DNA of 64,000 nt from Lacinutrix algicola (lineage in GTDB: Bacteria; Bacteroidota; Bacteroidia; Flavobacteriales; Flavobacteriaceae): the NCBI RefSeq assembly GCF_001418085.1, contig NZ_LIQH01000024.1, positions 42,833 to 106,832 on the forward strand, in the 5' to 3' direction. Made by a program: the position numbers and the translations under genes. Shown here one piece after another: positions 17,456 through 26,013 of the stretch; position 1 is the first letter of the stretch; each line of letters opens with the position of its first letter. The notes beneath the pieces are model-generated. The model had not been told where the DNA came from. It was given only the letters and a program-made list of their open reading frames with translations, and ran no database searches.

Positions 17456-17482
17456 ATATATATAAAATTTTGTTAAATACAA
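17453..17482 (-). promoter_or_regulatory. susC2 promoter
   Basis: On the minus strand TTG (17482-17480), 19 bp, then TATATTTG (17460-17453). The spacing and -7 sequence are identical to those at susC1 and PL6. The remaining bases of the 396-bp gap 17304-17699 show only AT-rich leader and the two motifs described. Confidence 0.75.
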
Positions 17483-17493
17483 CGTTTTCGTAA
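17481..17493. promoter_or_regulatory. AACGTTTTCGTAA motif upstream of susC2
   Basis: This is an exact copy of the 13-mer at 8604-8616, at the same position relative to the -33 box. The conservation extends to the flanking TAC/ATAC on the promoter side. It is absent at the PL6 promoter, so it may mark the two transporter operons specifically. Confidence 0.5.
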
Positions 17494-17699
17494 ACGATAA
17501 ATGTAAAAATAGCATAGAATTAAGTTAAAATAACAACATTCCTTTTTAAACACAACGATTTTCAACTCTATTTATAAACTCCTAATACATAGCATTAAAG
17601 ATATTTATTGAAATATTCATTTTAAAATCAACCTTTATACTAAATCTCAACAATCAAACAAATAAGCTTTTATTATCAGAAATTTTTAATCAATTTTAA

Positions 17700-18074
17700 T
17701 TAAGACTTATCTCCAAAATAAGATACTGCATCCCCACTTAAGAAATCTTCACGCACAGGACTAAATGTATCTATTAACTGACCCGCTTCTAAGCAAACTG
17801 CACTATGTAATAAATTAGGCTCAATATAAACACCGTCACCTGCTTCTACAATTTTCTTTTCTCCATCAATTTCAAATTCAAATTTACCAGAAACACAGTA
17901 GGTCGCTTGTGTATGAAAATGCTGATGTGGTGCACCTAATGCTCCTTTGTCAAACTTTACGCTTACCATCATGATTTGGTTATCGTAACCTAAGAATTTT
18001 CTTGATACTCCTCCACCAAGCTCTTCCCATTGCATATCTTTTGCGACAACATACTTTTCACTAAATCTTTTCAT
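17700..18074 (-). CDS. kdgF: KdgF, cupin that linearises unsaturated uronates to DEH
   Basis: This 124-residue single-domain cupin has a metal-binding cluster read as HQHFHTQ (50-56) with His90, matching the HxHxHxQ...H pattern of KdgF. It also has the conserved GDGVYIEPNLLH segment. KdgF opens the ring of 4,5-unsaturated mannuronate, guluronate or galacturonate to give the linear product converted to DEH. It has no signal peptide, so it acts in the cytoplasm. It starts 20 bp after the PL17 stop, the usual pairing because PL17 releases the unsaturated monomer. It is the last gene of the PL6-PL17-kdgF operon. Confidence 0.92.
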   Translation of the reverse strand: MKRFSEKYVVAKDMQWEELGGGVSRKFLGYDNQIMMVSVKFDKGALGAPHQHFHTQATYCVSGKFEFEIDGEKKIVEAGDGVYIEPNLLHSAVCLEAGQLIDTFSPVREDFLSGDAVSYFGDKS

Positions 18075-18094
18075 AATTTTTAATCTATTTGTTT

Positions 18095-20356
18095 TTATTT
18101 AAAATAGTAAGAACCCGACCATTCGTAATTCTTATCATTAATTTTTACGTTATGTTTTGTTTCTTTTGAAGCACCTCCGTTTACAGTTATAAATAACTTT
18201 GCATTTCCATTTACATTAGTTATTTCAATTGCAGTATAATTTTCTTCATCTAAAACAACTTTTAATTCTTTTATAGTACTATTTGAATTTATTGCAGATT
18301 CTGTTACTGGACTATAACTTCCATGAGCTTCTATTACAGAAACAAAAAGTGTGTTTTTAGTATTTTTACGTCTTAACATAAAAGCAGCTTCGCGTCTTAA
18401 ATTAAATTCAGGATCGTTAGCTCCAATTCTAGTAAATAACAATTCATCATTAGTATTAGTTACAGATGTTAAAGTGTAAAACTTACCCTCATTTAACCAT
18501 GATAATTTACTGTTATCACTAGAAGCTTTGGCAGTACCTTCTACAAATAAATGTTGATATCCGTTTTTGTCTCCTAGTGTTGTTAATGACTTAGGCACTT
18601 TATAATCAAAATTTGTTTGCACAACTTGCCCTAAGAAGTAATAAGGAAAATCATATTTATTTGCTTTATCTGAAGTCACCTTCATAATATCTAACATGTA
18701 TGGTTTTTCAAAATCTTCATCTTTTATAATTGCCATTGTACGTAACATCTCTGTACCCGGATATGCATTATCCTCTTTTGCACTCGCTACTTGCACAGCT
18801 TCATTCTCTGAAGAAAAATAATTTAAAACTGAATGATACTGACTTCCTATTTCATACTTTCCAGTAAAATGAGAAGTTTCATTTTGCGTTACTGTATTAT
18901 GTGCAATGGTTTGTTTTGCCCAGGTTTTGTTTTCCTTAAGATAATTTCCACCGCCTTTTTGCTCTATATTTACAAATCTGGCTAAACCATAATCTTGAAT
19001 AACTTCATCACCTTTTTCGTATAACGAATAAGATAATTTATCGTAATGCCCATGACTTGAACCTTGTGCAGCATATTTAAAAACCAATTCAATATCCTCA
19101 TTTCTTAATATAGCAACACCACCTTGCTTTCCTTCTGGTCCATCGGAAAGGTTAATTGATTTTTTACTGAACTGCTCTGCCTTATCATTTTTAATACCAA
19201 GCGCCACTGCTAAACCAGAATCGTCTAGTAAAACACGATCTTGTGCTGATGCTATAGATAATAAACCAGGATCTTGATCACCAAAATGATAAGAAATATC
19301 TACCGCAGTAACTAATGCACTGGTATAATAAGACATTCCTTTTTGACCATCGTTAAGCGGAAAGAAATCTCCATCGGCATCAGATAAGTTTAATAATGCA
19401 TTTATAGATTTTAATAAAACACCGTCTTTATATTCAAATATTTTTAACTCTGGTTTTACGTTATGTAATCCTTCAGCAAAAATTAAAAAAGGATACATAG
19501 CGTAACGTTGATAGTATGGTCCTTCGTTATAATAACCATCAGGAGAAAAAGGCTCTTCTATGTTTGCTAAGAAACCAGCTTTCCCATCTTTATTTAAAAA
19601 TCCTCCGTCATCGTCTTTCGCCTTAGTATCTAATTTTAAATCTTTAATACCATATAAAGCACGATCTATTAATTCTTGATCGTCCATTACTAAACCAATC
19701 ATGCCAACAGCTGCATTTCCCCAAGTACTATGGTTATGGACTCTTTGATAAAACTGTGGGCTATCTACTGAAATATGATCTGCGAATGGTTTAAATAAAT
19801 TGTCTTCTAGTTTTTTACGTTCCGCTTCAGACAAATAATTATAAACACAATCGTAAGCTTGACTTACATACACCAACCAGTTAGAATCGTTTAAACATTG
19901 CCAAAATAACTTACCTCTAGCATAAGATCTTGTTTTTGGATGCAACGGTAATGTTTTGTACATTTCTTCGTATTGCATTAACATGTCTTTTACATATTTC
20001 GCATACTTTTCGTCATCTAAAATCTGATACAAAACACCTGCTTTTTGCAAAACAATCATGTTACGTTTGTGGCGCACATGTGTGTATCCTCCAGAATAAT
20101 CTAGAGGTATTGGTGTTTCTATTCCTAACTCAATTTCAGCATCAATTTCTTCTTTAACCTTTTCTAGCGTTTTATCGAAAATAGGAACATTTCCTAATTG
20201 CGCCCTAATATCTTTAACACCTTGAGCAGTAAGAATTAATTTAGGGTGCTCTTGAGACGTAGAGACTTCCTTAATGTTATCTGCAACAGCAGTCTCTTTT
20301 TCTTTGCAAGAAAAACTAATCATTAAAAGAATAACTATTGCTAATTTAAATTTCAT
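18095..20356 (-). CDS. Oligoalginate lyase, polysaccharide lyase family 17, lipoprotein
   Basis: This 753-residue lyase has an alpha/alpha-barrel followed by a heparinase II/III-like beta-sandwich. Expected catalytic residues of PL17 are present: Asn-His in HNHSTWGN (208-209) and a Tyr in YYNEGPYYQRY (275-285). A further motif, SSHGHYDKLSYSLYEKG, is at the domain junction. PL17 enzymes act exolytically on alginate oligosaccharides and release unsaturated monouronate. A lipoprotein signal ends at Cys17 (ISFSC) and is followed by KEKETA, so a periplasm-facing location is likely. It lies 69 bp after PL6 and 20 bp before kdgF. Length fits the family. Confidence 0.93.
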   Translation of the reverse strand: MKFKLAIVILLMISFSCKEKETAVADNIKEVSTSQEHPKLILTAQGVKDIRAQLGNVPIFDKTLEKVKEEIDAEIELGIETPIPLDYSGGYTHVRHKRNMIVLQKAGVLYQILDDEKYAKYVKDMLMQYEEMYKTLPLHPKTRSYARGKLFWQCLNDSNWLVYVSQAYDCVYNYLSEAERKKLEDNLFKPFADHISVDSPQFYQRVHNHSTWGNAAVGMIGLVMDDQELIDRALYGIKDLKLDTKAKDDDGGFLNKDGKAGFLANIEEPFSPDGYYNEGPYYQRYAMYPFLIFAEGLHNVKPELKIFEYKDGVLLKSINALLNLSDADGDFFPLNDGQKGMSYYTSALVTAVDISYHFGDQDPGLLSIASAQDRVLLDDSGLAVALGIKNDKAEQFSKKSINLSDGPEGKQGGVAILRNEDIELVFKYAAQGSSHGHYDKLSYSLYEKGDEVIQDYGLARFVNIEQKGGGNYLKENKTWAKQTIAHNTVTQNETSHFTGKYEIGSQYHSVLNYFSSENEAVQVASAKEDNAYPGTEMLRTMAIIKDEDFEKPYMLDIMKVTSDKANKYDFPYYFLGQVVQTNFDYKVPKSLTTLGDKNGYQHLFVEGTAKASSDNSKLSWLNEGKFYTLTSVTNTNDELLFTRIGANDPEFNLRREAAFMLRRKNTKNTLFVSVIEAHGSYSPVTESAINSNSTIKELKVVLDEENYTAIEITNVNGNAKLFITVNGGASKETKHNVKINDKNYEWSGSYYFK

Positions 20357-20425
20357 ACTATTTTATTTATTATGTACGTTTTCGATTGCACTGAATTTGG
20401 TTTCTTTTCACTTAACTAAAAACAA

Positions 20426-22732
20426 TTAATACATTAGTTTCATAACTAAATTTTCTTCCGTTTTAATTTTTCCTGAATTCATTAAAGTATTCTCAGACTC
20501 CATATTATTTTTAGCTCCCCACAAAATAGAAACAAACTGCACCTTGTTATTTTTAAATGCATTTTTTGTAATATTTACGTTTACAATACCTCTATGATTT
20601 AATAAGATTTTATTTTTCTCGTTTGCACCACAATTAATAAATGTACTATTAGTTACTAAAAGGTTTCCTCCAATTGTAGACTCATCGTATCCACCTCTAT
20701 AATAATCTACCACATTTTGCTTTACGCTATTAAACGTACAATTATCGATAGTTAAATACTCTGTATTATAATCTCCTCTGTCATTTGTTTCTTCAGACAA
20801 TTCTATTCCGTTTTCACAATTTAATATTGTAGTGTTTTTAAAAGTAATCTCTTCGGAAAAAGACTGCTTATATACTTTTAATGCGTAGTTGAAATTACTG
20901 ATTTCAGAATTTAAAACTTTTAGTCCAAAATGATTAGACATATTGTTTTTTAAACTAGCAAAAGCATACTGAGTATCTGCTCCTTTTAATTTTATCTTAT
21001 TTAATGTTAACTTTCCATAAGGATGCAATTGAAAAGCAGGTGTCTCTTTGTCTCCATTATATATAATTTCAACACTTCCTTCAGATTCAATAGTTATCGT
21101 TTTATTAATAATTAATGATTGAGCAATACCGTAAGAACCTTCTTTTAACTTAAGAACATCTCCACTTTCTGCCGCATTTAGTTTTGCTACTAATTCTTCT
21201 GCGTTAGCAACGGTATGAGTTGCTTCTTCTTTCTCTTCAACCTCATTAGAAAACCAAGTTGCTCCATATTTTTCTTTATCTAAAAGATCTAAACTTACAT
21301 TTTCCGATCTTAATATTGCTCCAATTTTATTAGACTGCTCTCTAGAATTCCCTAATAAATCATTAGTAATTGTTTCGAAATCGAATCCTTTATAGATCTC
21401 TACATCATCGAAACCTGTAATTGGCACAGAAAGATCTTTCCCTATTTCCGTTAAGCTTAATTCTTTTGAAATTAATCCATGAGCATTTGCTATTTCTACA
21501 CCGTTATTATAAATAACATTACTTTTAAAAGCAACACCATCTGCCTTATCATGCTCAATAATAGGATTTGCATCTCCAACAGAATTATAAATTACATTAT
21601 TTACAACCTCTGTTCTTAAAGGTCTTGCCGAACGAATTTCAGATTTCGGCAAAACATCAGCTTGTGCAATGTTTGTTCCTACACCAAATTGCCACGGCGA
21701 ACTAGAATCTACATATGTATTATAAGCAACTACAACATCTGTAACCTGGTTATAACGGTTTAATGGCGATTTAGGAATTCCGTTCATTATTGCTAATGGG
21801 CTTCTAAAATTCTTTCCTTTTAATTTATAAAATAAGTTGTTTGTAACCCAATGTCCTGTATTGACAATTCTAATTCCACCATATTGCTCGTTTACACCAT
21901 CACCAATAAAATAGTTTCCATCCACCAAACAATAATTTCCATGTCGTGTTACTACCGAACCTTCACTTTTATAAAACACATTGTTTTTAATAATATTAAA
22001 GTTCGTTTTACTCGAAATAATTTCCACCTCTCCATTACACTCTTCAAACAAGTTATTTGCAATAGTTGTATTACTAGGAGACATAGAAGTAAAACTGCTA
22101 CCTAATTGAATTGTTTCTCCTCTTGCACCACCTTTTCTTGGCCTAGGTCCAAAATGATTATTTATAATTTGATGATAATTTTTAATACTTTGATTCCCTT
22201 TTAAGTCTACTCTAACTGTTGGTCCTCCATTTGTTTTTCCGGCAATATAACAGTGATCTAATGTATTATGCTTTCCATAAAACTGCACCCAAAGATTATC
22301 TTGGTCACGTTCAAGATTATTAAAGTCTAATATTACACAGTTTGAAACGCTACTATTATTAGCTACTTTGCTTTCACTTGTTCTAAATGCAATTACGTTT
22401 TCGGTTGGCGAATGCCCATTTCTAAAAAACAAACCATTTACTTTTAAAAAATTTCCGCTTATTTCTAGATTAGACTCTCCTACTATAAAAACCTCACCTT
22501 CTGTTTCTGCTTTTAATACTATTGGACTGTCTTCGGTTCCTTCTCCAATAAATTTAATTTCAACATCTTCCCAAACACCATTTGCTAAAATAATATGGTC
22601 TCCAGGTTTGGAATCCTTAATCGCTGTATTTAATGCTTCAACATCTGAAACTTTAATAGCATTGATACCTAAAGGCTTTTTATCACAAGCGATAAATAAT
22701 ATTAACAGAGAAAATAGAATTATTTTTTTCAT
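20426..22732 (-). CDS. Alginate lyase, polysaccharide lyase family 6, lipoprotein
   Basis: This 768-residue protein has two parallel beta-helix parts: an N-terminal catalytic domain (about 25-450) and a second beta-helix (about 500-760), as in two-domain PL6 enzymes. The catalytic neighbourhood includes VRVDLKGNQS (about 173-182) and FGPRPRKGGARGETIQLGSS (about 194-213), with the Lys/Arg and Glu expected for PL6. These enzymes depolymerise alginate, often preferring MG or M-rich chains. A lipoprotein signal ends at Cys16 (FIAC), followed by DKKPLG, not a strong surface-export signal. It is the first gene of the PL6-PL17-kdgF operon and carries its own promoter and tandem operators. Confidence 0.93.
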   Translation of the reverse strand: MKKIILFSLLILFIACDKKPLGINAIKVSDVEALNTAIKDSKPGDHIILANGVWEDVEIKFIGEGTEDSPIVLKAETEGEVFIVGESNLEISGNFLKVNGLFFRNGHSPTENVIAFRTSESKVANNSSVSNCVILDFNNLERDQDNLWVQFYGKHNTLDHCYIAGKTNGGPTVRVDLKGNQSIKNYHQIINNHFGPRPRKGGARGETIQLGSSFTSMSPSNTTIANNLFEECNGEVEIISSKTNFNIIKNNVFYKSEGSVVTRHGNYCLVDGNYFIGDGVNEQYGGIRIVNTGHWVTNNLFYKLKGKNFRSPLAIMNGIPKSPLNRYNQVTDVVVAYNTYVDSSSPWQFGVGTNIAQADVLPKSEIRSARPLRTEVVNNVIYNSVGDANPIIEHDKADGVAFKSNVIYNNGVEIANAHGLISKELSLTEIGKDLSVPITGFDDVEIYKGFDFETITNDLLGNSREQSNKIGAILRSENVSLDLLDKEKYGATWFSNEVEEKEEATHTVANAEELVAKLNAAESGDVLKLKEGSYGIAQSLIINKTITIESEGSVEIIYNGDKETPAFQLHPYGKLTLNKIKLKGADTQYAFASLKNNMSNHFGLKVLNSEISNFNYALKVYKQSFSEEITFKNTTILNCENGIELSEETNDRGDYNTEYLTIDNCTFNSVKQNVVDYYRGGYDESTIGGNLLVTNSTFINCGANEKNKILLNHRGIVNVNITKNAFKNNKVQFVSILWGAKNNMESENTLMNSGKIKTEENLVMKLMY

Positions 22733-22862
22733 AAAAAGAAGTTATATAATTGGTTTAAAAAAATATGCTAACCTTTAAAATTATAACAAATTACATGAGC
22801 AGAAAGCTAAGCTGCAGAAGCTTTTCAATGTACTACATTATAAAATGATTAAGCATAAAAAA

Positions 22863-22887
22863 TTGGTTTACCAAATTGGTTTACCAA
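22863..22887. promoter_or_regulatory. Tandem candidate GntR operators at the PL6 operon
   Basis: Two identical units, TTGGTTTACCAA (22863-22874 and 22876-22887), are spaced 13 bp. This is the best-preserved of the three tandem sites. The second overlaps the -7 box. Confidence 0.82.
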
Positions 22888-22914
22888 ATATAAGTATATT
22901 TAAGTAGCATACAA
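22885..22914 (-). promoter_or_regulatory. PL6-PL17-kdgF promoter
   Basis: On the minus strand TTG (22914-22912), 19 bp, then TATTTGG-flanked TATATTTG-like box TA-TA-TTTG read from 22892 to 22885. The expected start near 22879 leaves a leader of about 145 nt. The rest of the 602-bp gap 22733-23334 is AT-rich; it must also hold the glgA promoter, for which only an imperfect TACTTTAG box (23307-23314) was seen. Confidence 0.72.
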
Positions 22915-23334
22915 ATTTTAAACAAAAAGTTTCACAAAAGGAAAGAGCGAAATAAAAATACTGAATACCAGACAAGTACACCCCAAAAACCTTGAGAAAC
23001 AAAAACAAAACAAAGAGTTACTACTCAATAATTAACAATCAAAACTATAAATCTCCATGGCAAAAAGTTAGTATCCTAACCCGTAATTACAAATACATTA
23101 TTGTCTTTACACAACAGTTATTACAAACTATCAGAATTAAAATTCATGTTACTAAATAAATCTTTAATCTTAAATTAAGATATAAAAAGAACTTGTCACA
23201 TATTCATTTTATTGCTGATTTTAATACATAAAATATAGTCATATAACTGATTGCTAATATTTCAATAAAAATACTAGTACAATTAAAAAGAGTCAAAACA
23301 AATTAGTACTTTAGAAACTGCTAAAAATAATTAC

Positions 23335-24741
23335 ATGAAAATAATACACATTAGTGCAGAATGTTATCCAGTAGCAAAAGTTGGTGGCCTTGCAGATGTT
23401 GTAGGAGCACTTCCTAAATATCAAAACATGTTAGGTGAAGAATCTAGTGTTATTATGCCTTACTACAATATTGCTTTTACACAGCAGCATGAATTTGAAA
23501 GCATATATGAAAACACTATTGTTTTAGGTGAAAACACTTTCAATTTCAGAATCTTAAAACCAGTAGATTTTTCACTTGGCTTTGATTTATTCTTAATAGA
23601 TATACCAGAGCTATTATTTAAAGATTACGTATATTCTTTTGATGATTCTAATCGCTTTTTAGCTTTTCAAATTGCTGCCTTAGATTGGATTTTAACTTTA
23701 AAAATAAAACCAGACACCATACATTGCCATGATCACCACACAGGTCTTATTCCTTTTATGCTTCAAGAAAGTTTTAAATACGAATCTTTAAATAATATTC
23801 CTGTTGTAACCACAATACATAATGCACAATACCAAGGTTGGTTTTCTCACGATAAAGTAAACTTAATCCCTGAATTTAATTTTAAAAATGTTGGTTTATT
23901 AGATTGGGACAACTCTATAAACCCATTAGCTGCTGCCATAAAATGCGCTTGGAAAGTAACCACTGTTTCACCAAGTTATATGGAAGAATTAAAAAGTGCA
24001 GCAAATGGCTTAGAAGCTTTATTAAGTAACGAATATAAAAAATGCGTTGGTATATTAAATGGTATAGACACCAATGTTTGGAACACAGAAACTGATACTT
24101 TTATTACAAAACAATACTCTATTTCTAATAATGTTGCTGGTAAAAAAGCAAATAAAAAATGGCTTTGCGACACCTTTAATTTAAATATTAATAAACCATT
24201 ATTTGCATTTATTGGTAGACTTGTGCATGAAAAAGGATCAGATTTGTTTCCTCAGGCTTTTGATCTTGCATTAAAAGACAATGACATTTCAATACTTCTT
24301 TTAGGATCTGGCAACAAAGAAACAGAAGCAGAATTAGAAGCTTTAAAAACAAAACATATAGGAAACTACAATACACATATTGGTTATGATGAAAAACTAT
24401 CTCATAACGTATACGCTGGAGCAGACTTCCTATTAATGCCATCTCGTGTAGAACCTTGCGGTTTAAATCAAATGTACTCACTGCGCTATGGAACAATACC
24501 CATAGTTAGAAGTATTGGAGGTTTAAAAGATACCATTATAGACATTGAGAACAATGGTTTTGGCTTCACACACAAAAACACAACTGTAGAAGATATTTGC
24601 AAAGCCATTAAAAGAGCAGTTACCTTTTATAAAGATGAAGTGAGCTTCAAAAAAACAAAAACACAAATAATGAATATAGATCACTCGTGGGACAATTCAG
24701 CAAAAAAATACATAGAATTATATAAATCTCTAAACAACTAA
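23335..24741 (+). CDS. glgA: Glycogen synthase (ADP-glucose type, GT5)
   Basis: This 468-residue glycosyltransferase has the ADP-glucose-binding KVGGLADVVGALPK near residue 15. The C-terminal half has FIGRLVHEKG and MPSRVEPCGLNQMYSLRYG, the latter being the family motif around the catalytic Glu. It transfers glucose from ADP-glucose to the growing alpha-1,4-glucan in the cytoplasm. It is the first gene of glgA-glgC-glgB, with 3 bp between each pair, so the three form one operon. Length is normal for bacterial GlgA. Confidence 0.96.
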   Translation: MKIIHISAECYPVAKVGGLADVVGALPKYQNMLGEESSVIMPYYNIAFTQQHEFESIYENTIVLGENTFNFRILKPVDFSLGFDLFLIDIPELLFKDYVYSFDDSNRFLAFQIAALDWILTLKIKPDTIHCHDHHTGLIPFMLQESFKYESLNNIPVVTTIHNAQYQGWFSHDKVNLIPEFNFKNVGLLDWDNSINPLAAAIKCAWKVTTVSPSYMEELKSAANGLEALLSNEYKKCVGILNGIDTNVWNTETDTFITKQYSISNNVAGKKANKKWLCDTFNLNINKPLFAFIGRLVHEKGSDLFPQAFDLALKDNDISILLLGSGNKETEAELEALKTKHIGNYNTHIGYDEKLSHNVYAGADFLLMPSRVEPCGLNQMYSLRYGTIPIVRSIGGLKDTIIDIENNGFGFTHKNTTVEDICKAIKRAVTFYKDEVSFKKTKTQIMNIDHSWDNSAKKYIELYKSLNN

Positions 24742-24744
24742 ACT

Positions 24745-26010
24745 ATGGTGAATGACAAGGTTTTAAGTATCATTTTAGGAGGAGGCCAAGGCTCTAGGCT
24801 ATATCCATTAACAGAGAGCAGATCTAAACCAGCTGTTCCAATTGCAGGAAAATATAGACTAGTAGATATCCCCATTTCTAATTGTATAAATTCGGATATA
24901 AAACGCATATTTGTTTTAACACAGTTTAATTCTGCCTCCCTAAACAGACATATAAAAAACACTTATCATTTTAGTTTTTTTAGTTCCGCTTTTGTAGATG
25001 TTTTAGCTGCAGAGCAAACTCCTGATAATAAAGGCTGGTTTCAAGGGACTGCAGATGCAGTAAGACAGAGTATGCATCATTTTAAAAGACATGATTTTGA
25101 ATATGCATTAATTCTATCTGGCGATCAATTATATCAAATGGATTTTAATGATATGATTAAAGCACACATGGATGCTAAAGCAGAAATATCTATTGCTACA
25201 ATTCCTGTAAATGAGAAAGACGCTACTTCTTTTGGAATATTAAAAACAGACGATAAAAACGTTGTCACATCTTTTATAGAGAAACCAGACGCCAGCTTAT
25301 TACCAGATTGGACTTCCGCTACAAGCGAAGAAATGCAAAATCAAGGCAAAAATCATTTGGCCTCTATGGGAATCTATATTTTTAATAGAAAATTATTATT
25401 CGAATTAATGGATAATCCTGATACTATAGATTTTGGAAAAGAAATAATCCCTCAATCTATAGACAAGCATAAAACTTTAAGCTATCAATTTGAAGGTTAT
25501 TGGACAGACATTGGAAATATCGACTCGTTTTTTGAAGCCAATTTAGGCTTAACAGACGATATTCCTAAGTTTAATTTATACGATAAACATAAAAGTGTAT
25601 ATACTAGAGCACGTATTTTACCAACATCGAAAATTAATGGTACTGCTTTAGATAAAGCCGTAATTGCTGAAGGCTGTATGATTAACGCAGCTAAGATTGA
25701 AAAATCGGTAATTGGTATTCGTTCTAGAATTGGTAAAGAATCCACTGTAATAAATACTTACATGATGGGTAATGATAAATACGAAACGCTAGAAGAAATT
25801 AACAAAGCTAAAACCGAAATACTAATTGGTATTGGCGAAAGATGCTTTATTAAAAATACCATTATCGATAAAAATGTTCGTATTGGTGACGATGTAAGAA
25901 TAAATGGAGGAACTCATTTAGAAGACACTGAAACAGAAAATTACGTTATAAAAGGAGGTATTGTTGTTATTAAAAAAGGTGCTACAATCCCTAAAGGATT
26001 TGTAATATAA
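24745..26010 (+). CDS. glgC: Glucose-1-phosphate adenylyltransferase
   Basis: This 421-residue nucleotidyltransferase begins with GGGQGSRLYPLTESRSKPAVP, the ADP-glucose pyrophosphorylase signature. It also has the SGDQLYQMD and FIEKPDA motifs of the active site, and a C-terminal left-handed beta-helix with hexapeptide-like repeats. It makes ADP-glucose from ATP and glucose-1-phosphate, the control step of glycogen synthesis. The start ATG is 3 bp after the glgA stop. Confidence 0.96.
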   Translation: MVNDKVLSIILGGGQGSRLYPLTESRSKPAVPIAGKYRLVDIPISNCINSDIKRIFVLTQFNSASLNRHIKNTYHFSFFSSAFVDVLAAEQTPDNKGWFQGTADAVRQSMHHFKRHDFEYALILSGDQLYQMDFNDMIKAHMDAKAEISIATIPVNEKDATSFGILKTDDKNVVTSFIEKPDASLLPDWTSATSEEMQNQGKNHLASMGIYIFNRKLLFELMDNPDTIDFGKEIIPQSIDKHKTLSYQFEGYWTDIGNIDSFFEANLGLTDDIPKFNLYDKHKSVYTRARILPTSKINGTALDKAVIAEGCMINAAKIEKSVIGIRSRIGKESTVINTYMMGNDKYETLEEINKAKTEILIGIGERCFIKNTIIDKNVRIGDDVRINGGTHLEDTETENYVIKGGIVVIKKGATIPKGFVI

Positions 26011-26013
26011 AAT

